A DNA stretch of 64,000 bases from Linepithema humile. Taxonomy: Eukaryota > Arthropoda > Insecta > Hymenoptera > Formicidae. This document shows, in pieces, positions 36,604-48,302 of this stretch. Made by a program: the position numbers and the translations under genes. The first letter of the stretch is position 1; every line of letters begins with the position of its first letter. Location: assembly GCF_040581485.1 (NCBI RefSeq), contig NC_090131.1, positions 10,788,001 to 10,852,000 on the forward strand, written 5' to 3'. The notes under the pieces are model-generated. The model had not been told where the DNA came from. It did no database searches and was given only the letters and a program-made list of their open reading frames with translations.

Positions 36604-36677
36604 GCAGAAGGAGGAGGAAGTTGGCAGGAACAAGTGGGAAAGATTTTGGGAGAAGAGGAGGAAGGAGAATGGTGGAT

Positions 36678-36964
<287 letters not shown>

Positions 36965-37371
36965 TGTGAAAATTAGACTTACTACTTGGATGTCTTCAAA
37001 ATGTATTTAGATCTCCAATCCTAAAGTCCAAGTGTAGTCGGCCTTGAGGTGTACTTGATCCTCCTGGGGTCAGTTAGTGGTATCCGCACTGGATCGATCG
37101 GAGACTGATTGCAGCTGAGGGGGATGAGAGTGAAGGGCCACGGCCGATGAGCGTTATATCCTTCGCGCCGAAAAAACTGATCGGAGGCGTTGCACAGATC
37201 CTCGTATTCGTAGTCAAATTAATTTCTTTGAACACCGATGTATTCTGAATTGTCTTCCGTAACCGGTCTCGTGTACTGGAGAAGTAATTGGCGCGCACGA
37301 TATTTTACTTCCCCACGTCGCGTCTTAGATTTGGGCATGAAGGATAATGTCGTCAATCTGAAAATTCCAGG

Positions 37372-37900
37372 CTAAAAGCGTGCGGTGGTCCGCACCACGA
37401 TTAGCGGGGATACAGAAACCAAGTACAACGTGCGGTGGTCTGCACCGGAGCAAATAGTTCTGAGTGCTGATTCAGAGAGATAACTGGGTAGTTGGGTGTT
37501 AGGTAGGGTGTAGGTTGTACACGAGAAAAAAGATCGAATAGTTTTAACAGACACTTTACTGAATCTATTTTGTTACAAACTCTTACAGTCACTTAAAAAT
37601 GTTGCGAATTGTTTCTAAGTCCCAATATTCAAACTGTTCGGGTAATACTAAAAGCCTCTCTCTACTAACTGGCTGACTCTCTAACTAAAAACTGCGCTGA
37701 CTCTCGCTGGGTCCCTTCCTTTTATACTCAGATTTTTTGGTTTTGGAAGGGAGGTATTCCTTAAGATTTTGGATCCTTGAGGAAATCTTAGGGTGGAGGA
37801 AAGTAATAAAGATAGATTTCCAATAGGAAATCGAATTTAAGGATAGGCGGGAATAAGGCGAGATACCTGGTAGTGGTATTTAGTGTAGACGCTATAAAAT
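37372..37900 (-). repeat. Possible solo LTR or LTR fragment
   Basis: On the - strand a TATA box (TATAAAA, 37726-37720) is followed about 30 bases on by a TCAGCGC initiator-like site, then Arg/Thr-poor non-coding sequence typical of LTRs. Two hairpins, GTGCGG-TGGT-CCGCAC (37380-37395) and a wobble variant (37430-37445), lie 50 bases apart. The ends could not be fixed. 36961-37371 and 37901-38220 show no gene; a short (TA)n lies at 38039-38056. Confidence 0.35.
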
Positions 37901-38220
37901 TTTATCGGTGCGGACGTGATCATCGCCGGAAACTCAAAGGACAATTTATCTTATCGGAAATTTCTATATGTGTCTGAAATAATCTTAGTGAGTTTTATGG
38001 TTTTATTTTTATTTGTAAAGGCCAAATTTCCATTAAGATATATATATATATATATTTTTTTTTTCTCGATAAAATATGTAACGGACAAATTTCCATTGGG
38101 GATCTCTTTGAGTTTTACCGACTAATCGTGAGAAAGTTGCGCAAAGAAGAACCGTGTAGGATGTAGAATGTAACATTAACGGTATTTATAATATAGGAGG
38201 ATAGCAGAAAACAAAAATTA

Positions 38221-40289
38221 TTACTCTTTTTTTTTTATAAAATAAGACCTTAAAAAGGTTAAATTATCAATGTTTTCAGCAGAAAGACTTGAACGAACTT
38301 TTGTTAATAACAATGCAGAGGCAGAGAAAGCTCTTTCTGCCTCCACACTAGTTGGTCTTACAGTTTTTAAATAATTACAAACACAACTTAAATATTTGCC
38401 CTTTATTCCTTCTTTATTATAATAATTCATTTCGGCTCTGATTATTTTTCTAATTTCGTTTTTTGATTTATTCTTAATTTTTGTACTTGTAACTTGTTTT
38501 GTTCTTTCTAGTACCCTTTGTTTAAGTTTTTCTTTTAGAGTCAATTGTGAATTTGTACTGTCATCAGATATTTCAATGTTGACGTTATCTGTTTCCTCGC
38601 TATCTATGTTTTCACTTTCAATAGCTTCTGTAGCATCATTAAAATATAATCTTTCAATTAGACTAATAATTTGAGTTATAAAACTCGATTTAGATGTCTG
38701 ATTAAAGATGCCGTAATTTTCGTGTTCTTTTTCTTGTATGTTAGATTCTTGCAGAAAGTTAAACAAATCTGCATACTTATAACGTCGTTCTGATATCCGA
38801 TTTAATAAAGCTGTTTTAAGTTTTTTGCTAAGAAAACTTTTTTGCTTAGATAACTCATCAAGCATAAACTCCAACATGATATCTGCTTGATACAAATCAG
38901 TTTCTCGAGAACACAATATTTCGACAGCAAGTTTGACAGGGGCCAAAGTCACTACAATAGAAGAAACCATGTCTAATTCTTTTTTTATAAAAGAGATTTC
39001 AATTTTAGCATCAATTAAAGCTTTTTGTACGCAACTTTTTAATTGATAAAACCGCTCTAACATGAGTAGAAGACTATTCCATCTAGTTTTACAATCTAAA
39101 ATTAGCTTTAATTCTTTGCCTAGTTCAGCTTTGACATGCTTTTGTAGAAAATCGTCATTTCAGTCGGAGATTGTCGGAATATTCTTACTACTTTCCTAAT
39201 TTTTGCAATTAATGGCCCTATAATCTCATTTAAATGTATCTCATCATTAATTTTTTGTTCTTTATTATGAATTTGTAAACCTAAATCTTCATCAGAATTA
39301 ACTTCATCGTTTTCAGAATCAACTTTATTTTCATCAATGACTTTTGAGTCTGACACTTCACTCTCTTTATCTATTTCGTCAAAATATCTCTGTTCTATTT
39401 GCCTATTATATAATACTTCTAATATAGCTAGTTGAATACCATGTGCCAAGCAAATTTGTTGATCAGCATTAATTATTTTTCCCACTTTCTTCATTACGGA
39501 TGCGCCATCCGTTGTAATGGCAACGATATCATAATCCAAAGATATATTATATATTTTCAATTTAGCATCAACAATATCAACGCACTTTTCAGCTGGCATC
39601 GTCCCATTCACACGACATAAACCAAGATTCCAAAATATTTTATCTGTTGCATGCACATTCAAGTTTAAATATCTTCTATTTTTAATCGATGTCCATTTAT
39701 CGAAAGTCAAACTAAATTTTTGACCATCTAGTTTTAATTTCTTAATTTCTATTTTAAGCTGTTCTCTAACTTTATTGCCATAATTTTTAATAGTATTCGA
39801 AACACCGCTTACCGATTTAAAAATATCAGAAAATCCTCTAGATGTTAATCCTAGTCTTATATCTAAAGATGTACATATTGTTCGAAAGGACAATCCATCT
39901 CGACTAGTTAAACGTGCCAACACTGCAGGTAAAGAATTGTCTGTTTCGTTAGGAAAATATTGAGTAATTAATCCACTTTTGCTAGAAATATTTGAGTTTT
40001 TGGATAATGTGTAAGAACTGCATGACGATGTCGAAGCCGAACTCTCATTTAATAATGTTGTACTTCTTTTTAGCAAACTTTTATTATGAATTGCCTTCAG
40101 ATGCGTGTGCATGCCACTAGTGCTCCCTCCCGCGCAATGGATTATTTTGCCACATGTCGTACACTTGCATTCATTTTTGTTCGTTTTACCACGTAAAAAG
40201 TAAAACCAAACGGAATCTTTGTTATTAGAATTTCTATTAAATTTCTCAAATTCTTGTTCTTGCATTATGTCTGGAATATTAATGTACAT
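38221..40289 (-). pseudogene. hAT-family transposase with BED zinc finger, one frameshift
   Basis: A BED finger (CKCTTCGKIIHCAGG...HTHLKAIH, residues about 40-70) is followed by the RNase H-like core (FSLTFDKWTS, ITTDGASVM, CLAHGIQLA) in 40289-39120, then the hAT C-terminal dimerisation domain (YLKTVRPTSVEAERAFSAS, ending LTFLRSYF) in 39063-38221. The two halves overlap in different frames near 39155, consistent with a single 1-base frameshift. The rejoined length of about 690 aa is normal for hAT. An acidic insert (39270-39390) splits the core, where hAT proteins carry their insertion domain. Confidence 0.88.
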
Positions 40290-40611
40290 GTTATTTATAA
40301 TAAATAATCTAATAATTAAGCAAGTACATACCTCTGTTTTAAAAAATTAATTTTTATTATATATTCAATATATCTGTGATACTGATTATTTTGATGTGAT
40401 CAACGATTATTAGAATTATCTGGAAATCCTGCACTTATATAGTTGCTTGGTTCCATGGTTACACAAAAGACAAGACGCAAATGGGGGAATCTCTCTTGTT
40501 ATAAACAAATAAAGATCAAAGGGCAAGGCGCAAGCGTTATTTACGAATAGCGCTCATCTATTTGTTTACTGCAGGCGCGACAAACTCATTGTTTTAAATT
40601 TGAAAAAAGTT

Positions 40612-40724
40612 TAATACCGAAATATTGGTATTTAACATCGATAATATCGGTATTTTCGGTTTTGGATTTTGATCGATATTACCGGTATTCCGGTTTCGAT
40701 AATACCGGTATTGGAACCCCTAAA
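40612..40724 (-). repeat. hAT right terminal region
   Basis: Repeated GATAATACCGGTATT-type palindromes end in TTGGAACCCCTA. Read from the other strand the end is TAGGGGTTCC, a typical hAT tip. I found no matching left tip near 38100-38220, so the element may be truncated there. Confidence 0.5.
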
Positions 40725-41236
40725 CAAAACGTAAAACGTCGCATGACTATATTGTGATGTTACAAAAACGTTTCTGCAACAAAATATTGTTTAGCGGGAG
40801 ATTTTGGAAGATGATGTAGAGATCAAAACGATCGATGTGGATTATGAAGATATTGCACGCCTGACGAACTTGGATGTAATCGGAACTTTGCGTTGTGGGT
40901 ATCACACGAAACATTGCGCTATGCAGAATGTTTGCAAATTGTACAAGTAGTGGTTTGAGCGTAACAAACATGTAAAACAACTATGATTTATGTTAATAAA
41001 ATGATGTATATTGCACTCGTATGACTTTTATTTCACCTTTTATTCAGTACGTTTACCCGCATTAATTACATGATCCTCCATGTAATATGACCTATCGCTT
41101 ATCCCGATGTATAATAGATTATACGTAAGAACATTTATGTGACATGTAATATGATCTGTCGCTTATCTCACGAGATATAATAAATTATTATTTGTAAGAA
41201 CGTTTCTCGTACATCTTTCAGACATTTATTAAACGT
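40725..41236. other. Spacer with short direct repeats
   Basis: Two diverged copies of a 65-75 base unit (41079-41145 and 41150-41213, each with ATGTAATATGA and CGCTTATC) lead into the 11-bp array. The - strand frame at 40980-40747 (77 codons) is unrecognised. Confidence 0.5.
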
Positions 41237-41742
41237 ATATTGAACATCGACATATAGAATGGACTGAGCATCGCGATGGGTAAACGCGCGCCTGCTTTAG
41301 AGTGAGAGGTACTACATCTGAGGCCTATGTTTGTCTCTCTTTTTGCAGGGCCGTCCAAATAAAATTGCAGACCATGCGCATTTTTCTATAAAATGTGTAG
41401 TCAATAGATTTTTTTAGAATTTATTTTAAAATTTGTTTTAATATATTTAATATATTTATGAATAAACAATAAATTTGCTTTAATTTATATTATATTTATA
41501 TTAATATTTTATTAATTATAAAGTTTTATAAATAGATATATATTTACAAATTTTATTATAAATATTATTATTATCTACACACTATACTAATGTTATAAAT
41601 AATAAAAAAATTATATTGTTAATATAGAAAATTTTATTTATTTACATTTATAAAAAATTACAATACTACACATTATTATAAAATATTATTATAATATGAT
41701 ATATGCCACTTACAGGATATTGTTATAATTATATGTATAAAA

Positions 41743-42535
41743 CAAAATTTTATTATATAATATTTATAGTTACATGTATTTCTTATATTTCTTATATCAT
41801 GTATTTCTATATCTATCTTATATCTATTGATGCATAAATAAAATTGTTTTTGTTAACTTATGTCTTATTCTATTTATGACTGCAGATTTTGTCTTTGCTG
41901 CGTGATTTAATCTTATTTTTAAAAAATTAACAAAAATTAATTTTATTAATTGATATCTATGATCGTTTAAATAATTTTGTTCAAAACAGTGGTCCTTATG
42001 ATAAAAAACATTACTCGTTACTTTGCGTAAACTTTTCATTAAAAGAAACTGTAAAAGATTTTTATGTTGAGAAAAAATATTATTTTCCCTAAAAGTAATT
42101 TCACCTATTTTACACAATAATATTACATCAGCAGATGCATTAATTAAACCACCTCTTGATTTTAAATGCTGTAATTTTGAAAACGTTGTGTCACTGTGTA
42201 AAAGAGTCAAACAGACATTGCATGATAAGTCTTTTGATATTTTACGTACTATAAATCCTGCAATATAGCCAAGTACATTATCAATATAATCTTTATTTAT
42301 TACCTCAAATAGAGCATGAATATTATAACTGTGGTCATAATTTATATTATTATTCAAAATATCAATGTCATTTTCTTCAGTTATACAAAAATCTGCAGTC
42401 ATAAATAGAATAAGACATAAGTTAACAAAAACAATTTTATTTATGCATCAATAGATATAAGATAGATATAGAAATACATGATATAAGAAATATAAGAAAT
42501 ACATGTAACTATAAATATTATATAATAAAATTTTG
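41743..42535. repeat. Inverted duplication of the P-element 3' end
   Basis: About 147 bases at 41743-41890 (end of the transposase frame and 3' UTR) recur inverted, without visible differences, at 42388-42535, splitting the last exon. The arms enclose the C-terminal coding segment. Confidence 0.9.
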
Positions 42536-44145
42536 TATATTATCAATATTATCTTTATGTATATTAGTGGAAGTAATATTTAAAAAGATAGTATCGTCTA
42601 AAGCAACGCTATTTGCATATTTTGAACCGCTAACTTGTGCATGCGTTAGCAATTTTTTAAAGACAGCCATGAATTGCGTACAAGTAGGGTTGTTATTATG
42701 ACCACAATGATTTCGTACTGCAGAAAAAAATAATTCCAAGACGTCCTGGGATAACTTATATGTTAAAAAATACGACATATTATTGTTTTTTTGTATCCAA
42801 TTTTTAAATATTCCTACAATACTATTTAAAGTAATAATTAACCCAAAAAATCCAGTTTTGTGTTTTAAATGTAAAATTGAAACTCCTTGATATTTTAAAG
42901 AAAATATATAATCTATGAAACAATTAATTTTTTGTATAATTTCTGTTAAATTTTTCGTAGTAATAGGTTGTCTAGATGGAGTAATACAAAACTTATTTCG
43001 AGAATTTAAGACATCAAAAATATCATTAAACATTAAGCAAAATTCTTCTGTTGCCTTACTATTTGCGAATTCCGGGAGTTTAATAGATTCTCGGAGATAC
43101 TGCATACCTTTTGACACACTATTGCTTAAAACTTGAACCGCGAGACAAACTTTCATTTTTTCGTTGTACCAATTTAAGTGTCGAAGTCTAACTTTAGTAT
43201 TTACATGTAATCCATATTTTTCTTGTATGTTTATCAATTTTTGTACAAAGTCATATCGTATCTCTTCGTTATTCTTATTTTGAAGAACTTTATATTTAGC
43301 AAAACAGTTTCTAACTAATTTAATCATATGACATGCATCTAATATGATATATATTCGTTTTTTAGTAATTGGATGCAGAAAGAATACTTGCAACTCTTTA
43401 TCAACTTGTAATTGTGCACCTAATATATTTGCCATAGTAAAATTATATTGTGGACCGTCAAAAGTTAATAAAATTATGTCAATACCTGTTTCATGGATAC
43501 TTTTTAAAACGTTTGTAATAATATTAGCACGATTCCTTGCAGTCAATGCATCGATGAAATAATACGCAACTGGTATTTTCCAATGTTCGTTAATAGCTAC
43601 TGCCATAATAACAACCACTTCTTTAGCTAAAGGCAATTCATCACTATCTAGTTTTGTCCCAAAATTAATGAAACCTATGTATTCTTTTCCATTAAAGTCA
43701 ATCTGTTTTTTTATAGACATATCATCAATTTGTAAACCGCAAAGAATAGTGTGATTCTTTTCAATAGCTTCGCGTGCTTTTTTTGTTAAACAATCTAATG
43801 CAGGTTGTGAAATTCCGGGGGATCCATCGATAGAATAGTACCATTTACGGATTGTGAAAGGATGTGGTAAAATATTTATAAATGATCTCTGGACGAAGTC
43901 ATAGGCTTTAGGAGAGTAGAAGTGTAATGTGGCTGCAAAAGTTTTCAATTCTGGAGGAAAAGCATTAAATTTATGCTTGTGTGAAAGTACTTTTTGTACT
44001 AATGCTACAGGTGCAGGAGATTCTGTTGACTGGAAAAGAATACATAATTTTGATACGTATTAATGTACACATAATTTACAATGATCACGACAAAATAACT
44101 CTCCGCAGTGGGTATTTTTGCTAGAAATATTTGCAATAATGAGAG

Positions 44146-44237
44146 CAATGTAAACAATACATTCTACATACATACATACACATATATATATCGCCATTAT
44201 TGTTAACATACATTGTAGAATGTATTGTTTACATTGA
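44146..44237. repeat. Short inverted repeat in a P-element intron
   Basis: Arms AATGTAAACAATACATTCTA and complement, with a CATA/TA-rich loop. Confidence 0.8.
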
Positions 44238-44361
44238 AACTAATTACTTACTTGTAATATATCTCTAGCTGTGCTTGTTATTAAATTATTATCTTTTAAA
44301 GTCTTCATCAGTGAGCGTAAATCTTTAACTGTTTTCTATAGTTTTCCGACTTTATCTCTAA

Positions 44362-44482
44362 GGGTGCGTTCGGGGAGCGCGCTATCAGCGCTATTGTGTC
44401 ATTCTATCCTTGTTTTATGTCTAATGAGCGATAAAGATAGAATGACGCAAATAGCGCTAATAGCGTCTCCCCGAACGCACCT
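44362..44482. mobile_element. 121-bp MITE in P-element exon 3
   Basis: A near-palindrome with ends GGGTGCGTTCGGGGAG and its complement, flanked by TAA (44359-44361; 44483-44485). The duplication fits Harbinger-type MITEs. Coding sequence continues on both sides, so the insertion interrupted a working exon. Confidence 0.8.
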
Positions 44483-45651
44483 TAAATCGTTTTATCTCCT
44501 TCCGTTTTTCATGCAGTTCTTCAATGAGTGCTTCCAAGCAGGTTTCTGCTTCAAACGGTGATTGTGAAACCTGTTTGACGTCTATATCACGAAATGTTCT
44601 AATATTTTTTCGAGGCACTACTTCATCTTCAGTTGCCTGTTCCATTGCTAAGGATCTTAAGCATAAAAATAATAACACTTATCAACAGTAATTATTTAAT
44701 ATTTTGTTTGTAAATTACCTTTTCAAACATGTATGTTCCTTGTTGCAGTATTGTGTACTTTCTATGCTCTCTTCTATGCTCTCTTCTATGCTCTCAGAGT
44801 TGCTACGATCAGTGGTTTCTCCATTTTTCTGTAAATTTATAGATGGGACTGCATAGATGGGACTGCAAATTTATAGATGGGACTCAGATTTGATATATTT
44901 TCTTTCCCCAACAATACTTTTTGTGAAATCTTGTTCATTAAAATGTTTTGAACACACTCTTGCATTTGGACTGATCTGCTTGATGTTTAATGCAGATAAC
45001 CATAATTTCTTTATGTGTTCTTTTTCTGGAACTCTGAAAATAATGATAATGTATTACTTTATATTGTATAATTCAATTATTATTATATTACAAAATATTT
45101 AAAATAATGTTCTAAATATCTCTTATCTGTAAAACGCATAATCTAACCTAACTTTTTATAATTTTACTTTACACAATTTTTATTACATACTATTACATAT
45201 CTTAATTTTATTATATAATATATAATTTTAATATATATTTAACAAAACTATGCAAGTTACGTATATAATATAATTATATACAGCTTTAAAACAATATGTT
45301 TAAAGAATGTGTTACAATAATGTCCTATAAAAAATACTTTTAATGTACTTACTTATGCATCTGTATATCCTTTTTATTTTTATCATACGTAATTTTGCAC
45401 ACAAAACACCTTAAAACCATTTTTTAATTTTTAAAGATAAAGATAAATGTTTCACGTTATTCCAAAGCGAGTAGGCGAAGGTGAGGTGTCAAATTTAATG
45501 CTATGTTACTGCTAGAATTCTGGAGGGGGACGAAATAACAAATCAGAAGCTTGCAAGAGAAACAAACATAGGCCTCAGATGTAATACCTCTCACTCTAAA
45601 GCAGGCGCGCGCTTACCCATCGCGATGCTCAGTCCATTCTGTATGTCGATG

Positions 45652-46027
45652 ATATTGAACGTCTTTCAACGTCTATCGAACGTCTACCGAACGTCTATCG
45701 AACGTCTATCGAGCGTCTCTCGTACGTCTATCATACATCTTTGAACGTCTATCGAACATCTATTGAACGTTTCTCGTACATCTTTGAACGTCTATTGAAC
45801 ATCTATCGAACGTCTATCGAATGTCTATCGAATGTCTATCGAACGTCCTCGTACGTCTCTCGTACGTCTATCATACATCTTTGAACGTCTATCGAACATC
45901 TATTGAACGTTTCTCGTACGTCTATCGTACGTCTCTTGAACGTCTATCGTACATCTTTGAATGTCTATCGAACGTCTCTTGTACGTCTATCGAACGTCTC
46001 TCAAACGTCTCTCGTACGTCTATCAAA
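45652..46027. repeat. 11-bp tandem repeat array
   Basis: About 33 variants of GAACGTCTATC. A few degenerate units lie left of the P element (41200-41244), so the element inserted at the array edge. Confidence 0.9.
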
Positions 46028-46045
46028 TTACATATGATGGAATAT

Positions 46046-46352
46046 TCCTCTAGAATGTTCTTTGAGAGAGGAATTACATTTCGAGATTGTGTAAGAAATT
46101 AAGAGTGCATACCTTTGTTATTGTATGCTGAGTTGGAAAATATAACTCCCTGTAGAGTAATCATATAGATTGCAATACATGCAATGTGTTATATTCCTCC
46201 TCAAAAGAATTAATATTATGTTACATTTTGAGATTATGTTGGACATTAAGAGTATCTCTCTGTATTATATTTAACTATATCTTTTATTTTATGCTGAGAT
46301 TGGAAAAGATGACTCCCGTAGGATGGACACATAGATTTGTAACACATCTTAA
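46046..46352. repeat. Two diverged direct repeats of about 150-160 bp
   Basis: Copies start near 46046 (TTCCTCTAGAATG) and 46195 (TTCCTCCTCAAAAG). They share ATTTTGAGATTATGT-like, TATGCTGAG and TTGGAAAA...GACTCCC phrases. Confidence 0.6.
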
Positions 46353-46355
46353 AGA

Positions 46356-46376
46356 TGTGGGTATATAGTAAAAATG
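46356..46376 (+). promoter_or_regulatory. TATA box of the 115-aa gene
   Basis: GGGTATATAGTA with a GC-richer transcribed leader after it. Confidence 0.4.
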
Positions 46377-46455
46377 CGTCGGAGGCTAGGACCATCACAA
46401 GTCTCCTGCAGTTCGTGAAAGCCATTTTAACTCGCGACGGTATTACGTATTTTAA

Positions 46456-46888
46456 ATGGCACAGTTATATACAAGTGAGATTCATGTGATCGGGTATTTG
46501 TTGAATATCCTTACGGACCGGATCGCCGTCCTACACGGCGCGATCCACCAGTTTGAGGAAGCAACCCGGATGGTGCAGCAGCAGGTCCCCGGATCGTACC
46601 AAGTTGAGTACGATGTTCACGGGGACGGAAACGCAGTGATGTTAGCGTCGCTGTAAGTAAACTTCTTTTTTACTTTATGTAAAGCTAGCTAGGTTTTATT
46701 CTTAAATTTATACATTATATATTGTTTTTATTTTGCAGGCGGGACATACGAGAGAGTCTGTCATTGACAACTGCTCAGGTGGAGATTTTAACTACCATGT
46801 ACAGCCAAGTGGAGCAAAAGGTGGAGCGCACCGCGGAAGTGCTCAGGGTAGTGCAGGACGCGCTTTCTGCAGACGCTGTGCTACCGTA
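46456..46888 (+). CDS. Unrecognised small two-exon gene (115 aa)
   Basis: Exon 1 46456-46652 and exon 2 46739-46888 join in frame (CT|G) through a canonical intron (GTAAGT...TTTTGCAG). A second donor (CC|GTAAGT, 46885) and an acceptor at 46955 would give the same final residue followed by a stop, so the protein end is unchanged. The exons are GC-rich in very AT-rich surroundings. A TATA box (46362-46367) lies about 95 bases upstream. The product is soluble, with a short hydrophobic helix (IGYLLNILTDRIAVL) and a likely coiled coil in the last 45 residues. I recognise no family. It could be a host gene or part of an unknown element. Confidence 0.55.
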
Positions 46889-46959
46889 AGTATCACATTT
46901 AATATTTATTTAATTTATTTAATTTATTAATTGATAAATTTTTTATCTGTTACAGATGA

Positions 46960-48300
46960 TGGACCCGCAGATTTTTATATTTTTATTGTTATTGTATTTT
47001 TATATTATATTATATTATATTTATTAATATTTTATGTTCTATACCTATAATTTATAATTTGTATTACTATATTATTACTTTTATTATATTATTATTTTAC
47101 ACACACACATCTACCCGCACATATAGACATACACACGTCCACACATTGTATTACAAAAACATAAATAAATAAATTTTGTTGCAAATATATTATTGTAATT
47201 TTTTGCCTCCTCCCATTTTGCTAATACATACTATATTATATTATAATATCTTTTATTTTATATTTACTAATATTATTTTTATTTGCTAATTATGTTAAAT
47301 AAAGAAATATAACATTTGAATGTAAATATCTTTATTTTTTCCTCCTTCCATCCTTGCGTTGTGCTTAATATTATTATATATTACTCAAAAAATTATTTTT
47401 AAAAAATTGAATAAAATTTATTAAAAATATTCTTATTGTGATTTTTTTTCCTTTCTCTCTATCCTTAAATTACATATTAAGTATAGATTAAAAAAAAAAT
47501 TGAATAAAATTTGTTAAAAATATTCGTATTATGATTTTTTTTCCTCCTATCCTTGCGTTATGCTTAATATTATATACCGATCAAAAGAATTATGCACGCA
47601 TGCACGCACGCTATTATAACTCATTATTACAATTCCGATTTTATATTCTACTGCGGCTAGATATGTATTAAGAAGAAAACATAAAGTATATTATTGGTGT
47701 TTAGAATAAATGCATAACTTAAATAATTCGCTCTATATTATTCGCCGCAATTAAAAGAGAAAAATGATAGTCACTGATTCGCTCGTTTCCTTCTATCATG
47801 TAGTGTAACATGACGCGCGCGCTTATCTCGCAGTAGGGTAAGTCAGTGTAACATAACTTCTATATTGCCTAACATTGTAATCTCAAATTTAATAACTTAT
47901 TAATTATAATAGTCTCTTTTATTAATTGATTATTTTATTTAATATAAATAAGTTTATTTTAATAAAACTTTTGAAATTGTATATTTAAATGGTTCCCTAC
48001 AACGGTGTAACTTGACTCACGCATTGTAGGATAGGCCGGTGAATAGGATGGGAAAAATGGAATAATAATAAAAATTAATTTAATGATAAATAATATTTAT
48101 TAAAAATGATTAGGTCCGCATACATGGTTCATTCTTGTTCATCGGGTATGATCTTTCTTTGTACATTAAGAGGAATTCGCAAAAGTCACATCTACATCTC
48201 ACTACATGTGATTTAGTCATCGATGTGTAGCATCATATCCTATCATTGAACTCTGTTCGCCATATAAAATATCCAGTAGGTTGCACATAATTTCTACAAT
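46960..48300. other. AT-rich spacer with low-order repeats
   Basis: Contains TATATTA runs (46980-47100) and three partial copies of a block with GAATAAAATTTRTTAAAAATATTC and TTTTTTTTCCT (47330-47560). No convincing gene. Confidence 0.5.
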
Positions 48301-48302
48301 GC

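Larger units (their letters stand above)
41824..45420 (-). pseudogene. P-element transposase (THAP9-like), disrupted
   Basis: Exon 1 (45420-45353) and exon 2 (from 45033) form a THAP zinc finger: CFVCKITYD, then WLSALN, CSKHFNEQDF and a diverged AVPSINL end. A tandem duplication of GATGGGACTGCA near 44845-44885 disturbs the join. Exon 3 (about 44664-44256) is a leucine-rich coiled coil interrupted by a MITE and a stop. Exon 4 (44029-42518) starts after a good acceptor and holds the catalytic RNase H-like core (FNIL-type SPKAYDFVQR, DGSPGISQPALD, LQIDDMSIK, LLTFDGPQYN) with GTP-binding-type insertion. The C-terminal part (YIAGFIVRK to KLTKTILFMHQ) continues at 42402-41824, after an inverted duplication. 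The family cuts DNA at its own ends, using GTP. Confidence 0.88.
41245..45651 (-). mobile_element. P element with THAP-type transposase
   Basis: Inverted ends start CATCGACATATAGAATGGAC (41245), with the complementary end at 45651 and about 90 bases of near identity. They are flanked by an 8-bp duplication ATATTGAA (41237-41244 and 45652-45659), the P-element hallmark. Length is 4,407 bp. It encodes one spliced transposase, now broken. Confidence 0.93.

Noticed and set aside
42915..43562. + strand frames over the P element
   Set aside because: Shadows of transposase exon 4.
45652..46027. CRISPR-like array
   Set aside because: Units are contiguous 11-mers without spacers, in a eukaryotic context.
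45821..46102. 93-codon Ser/Tyr/Arg repeat frame
   Set aside because: Produced by the 11-bp tandem array; no gene signals.
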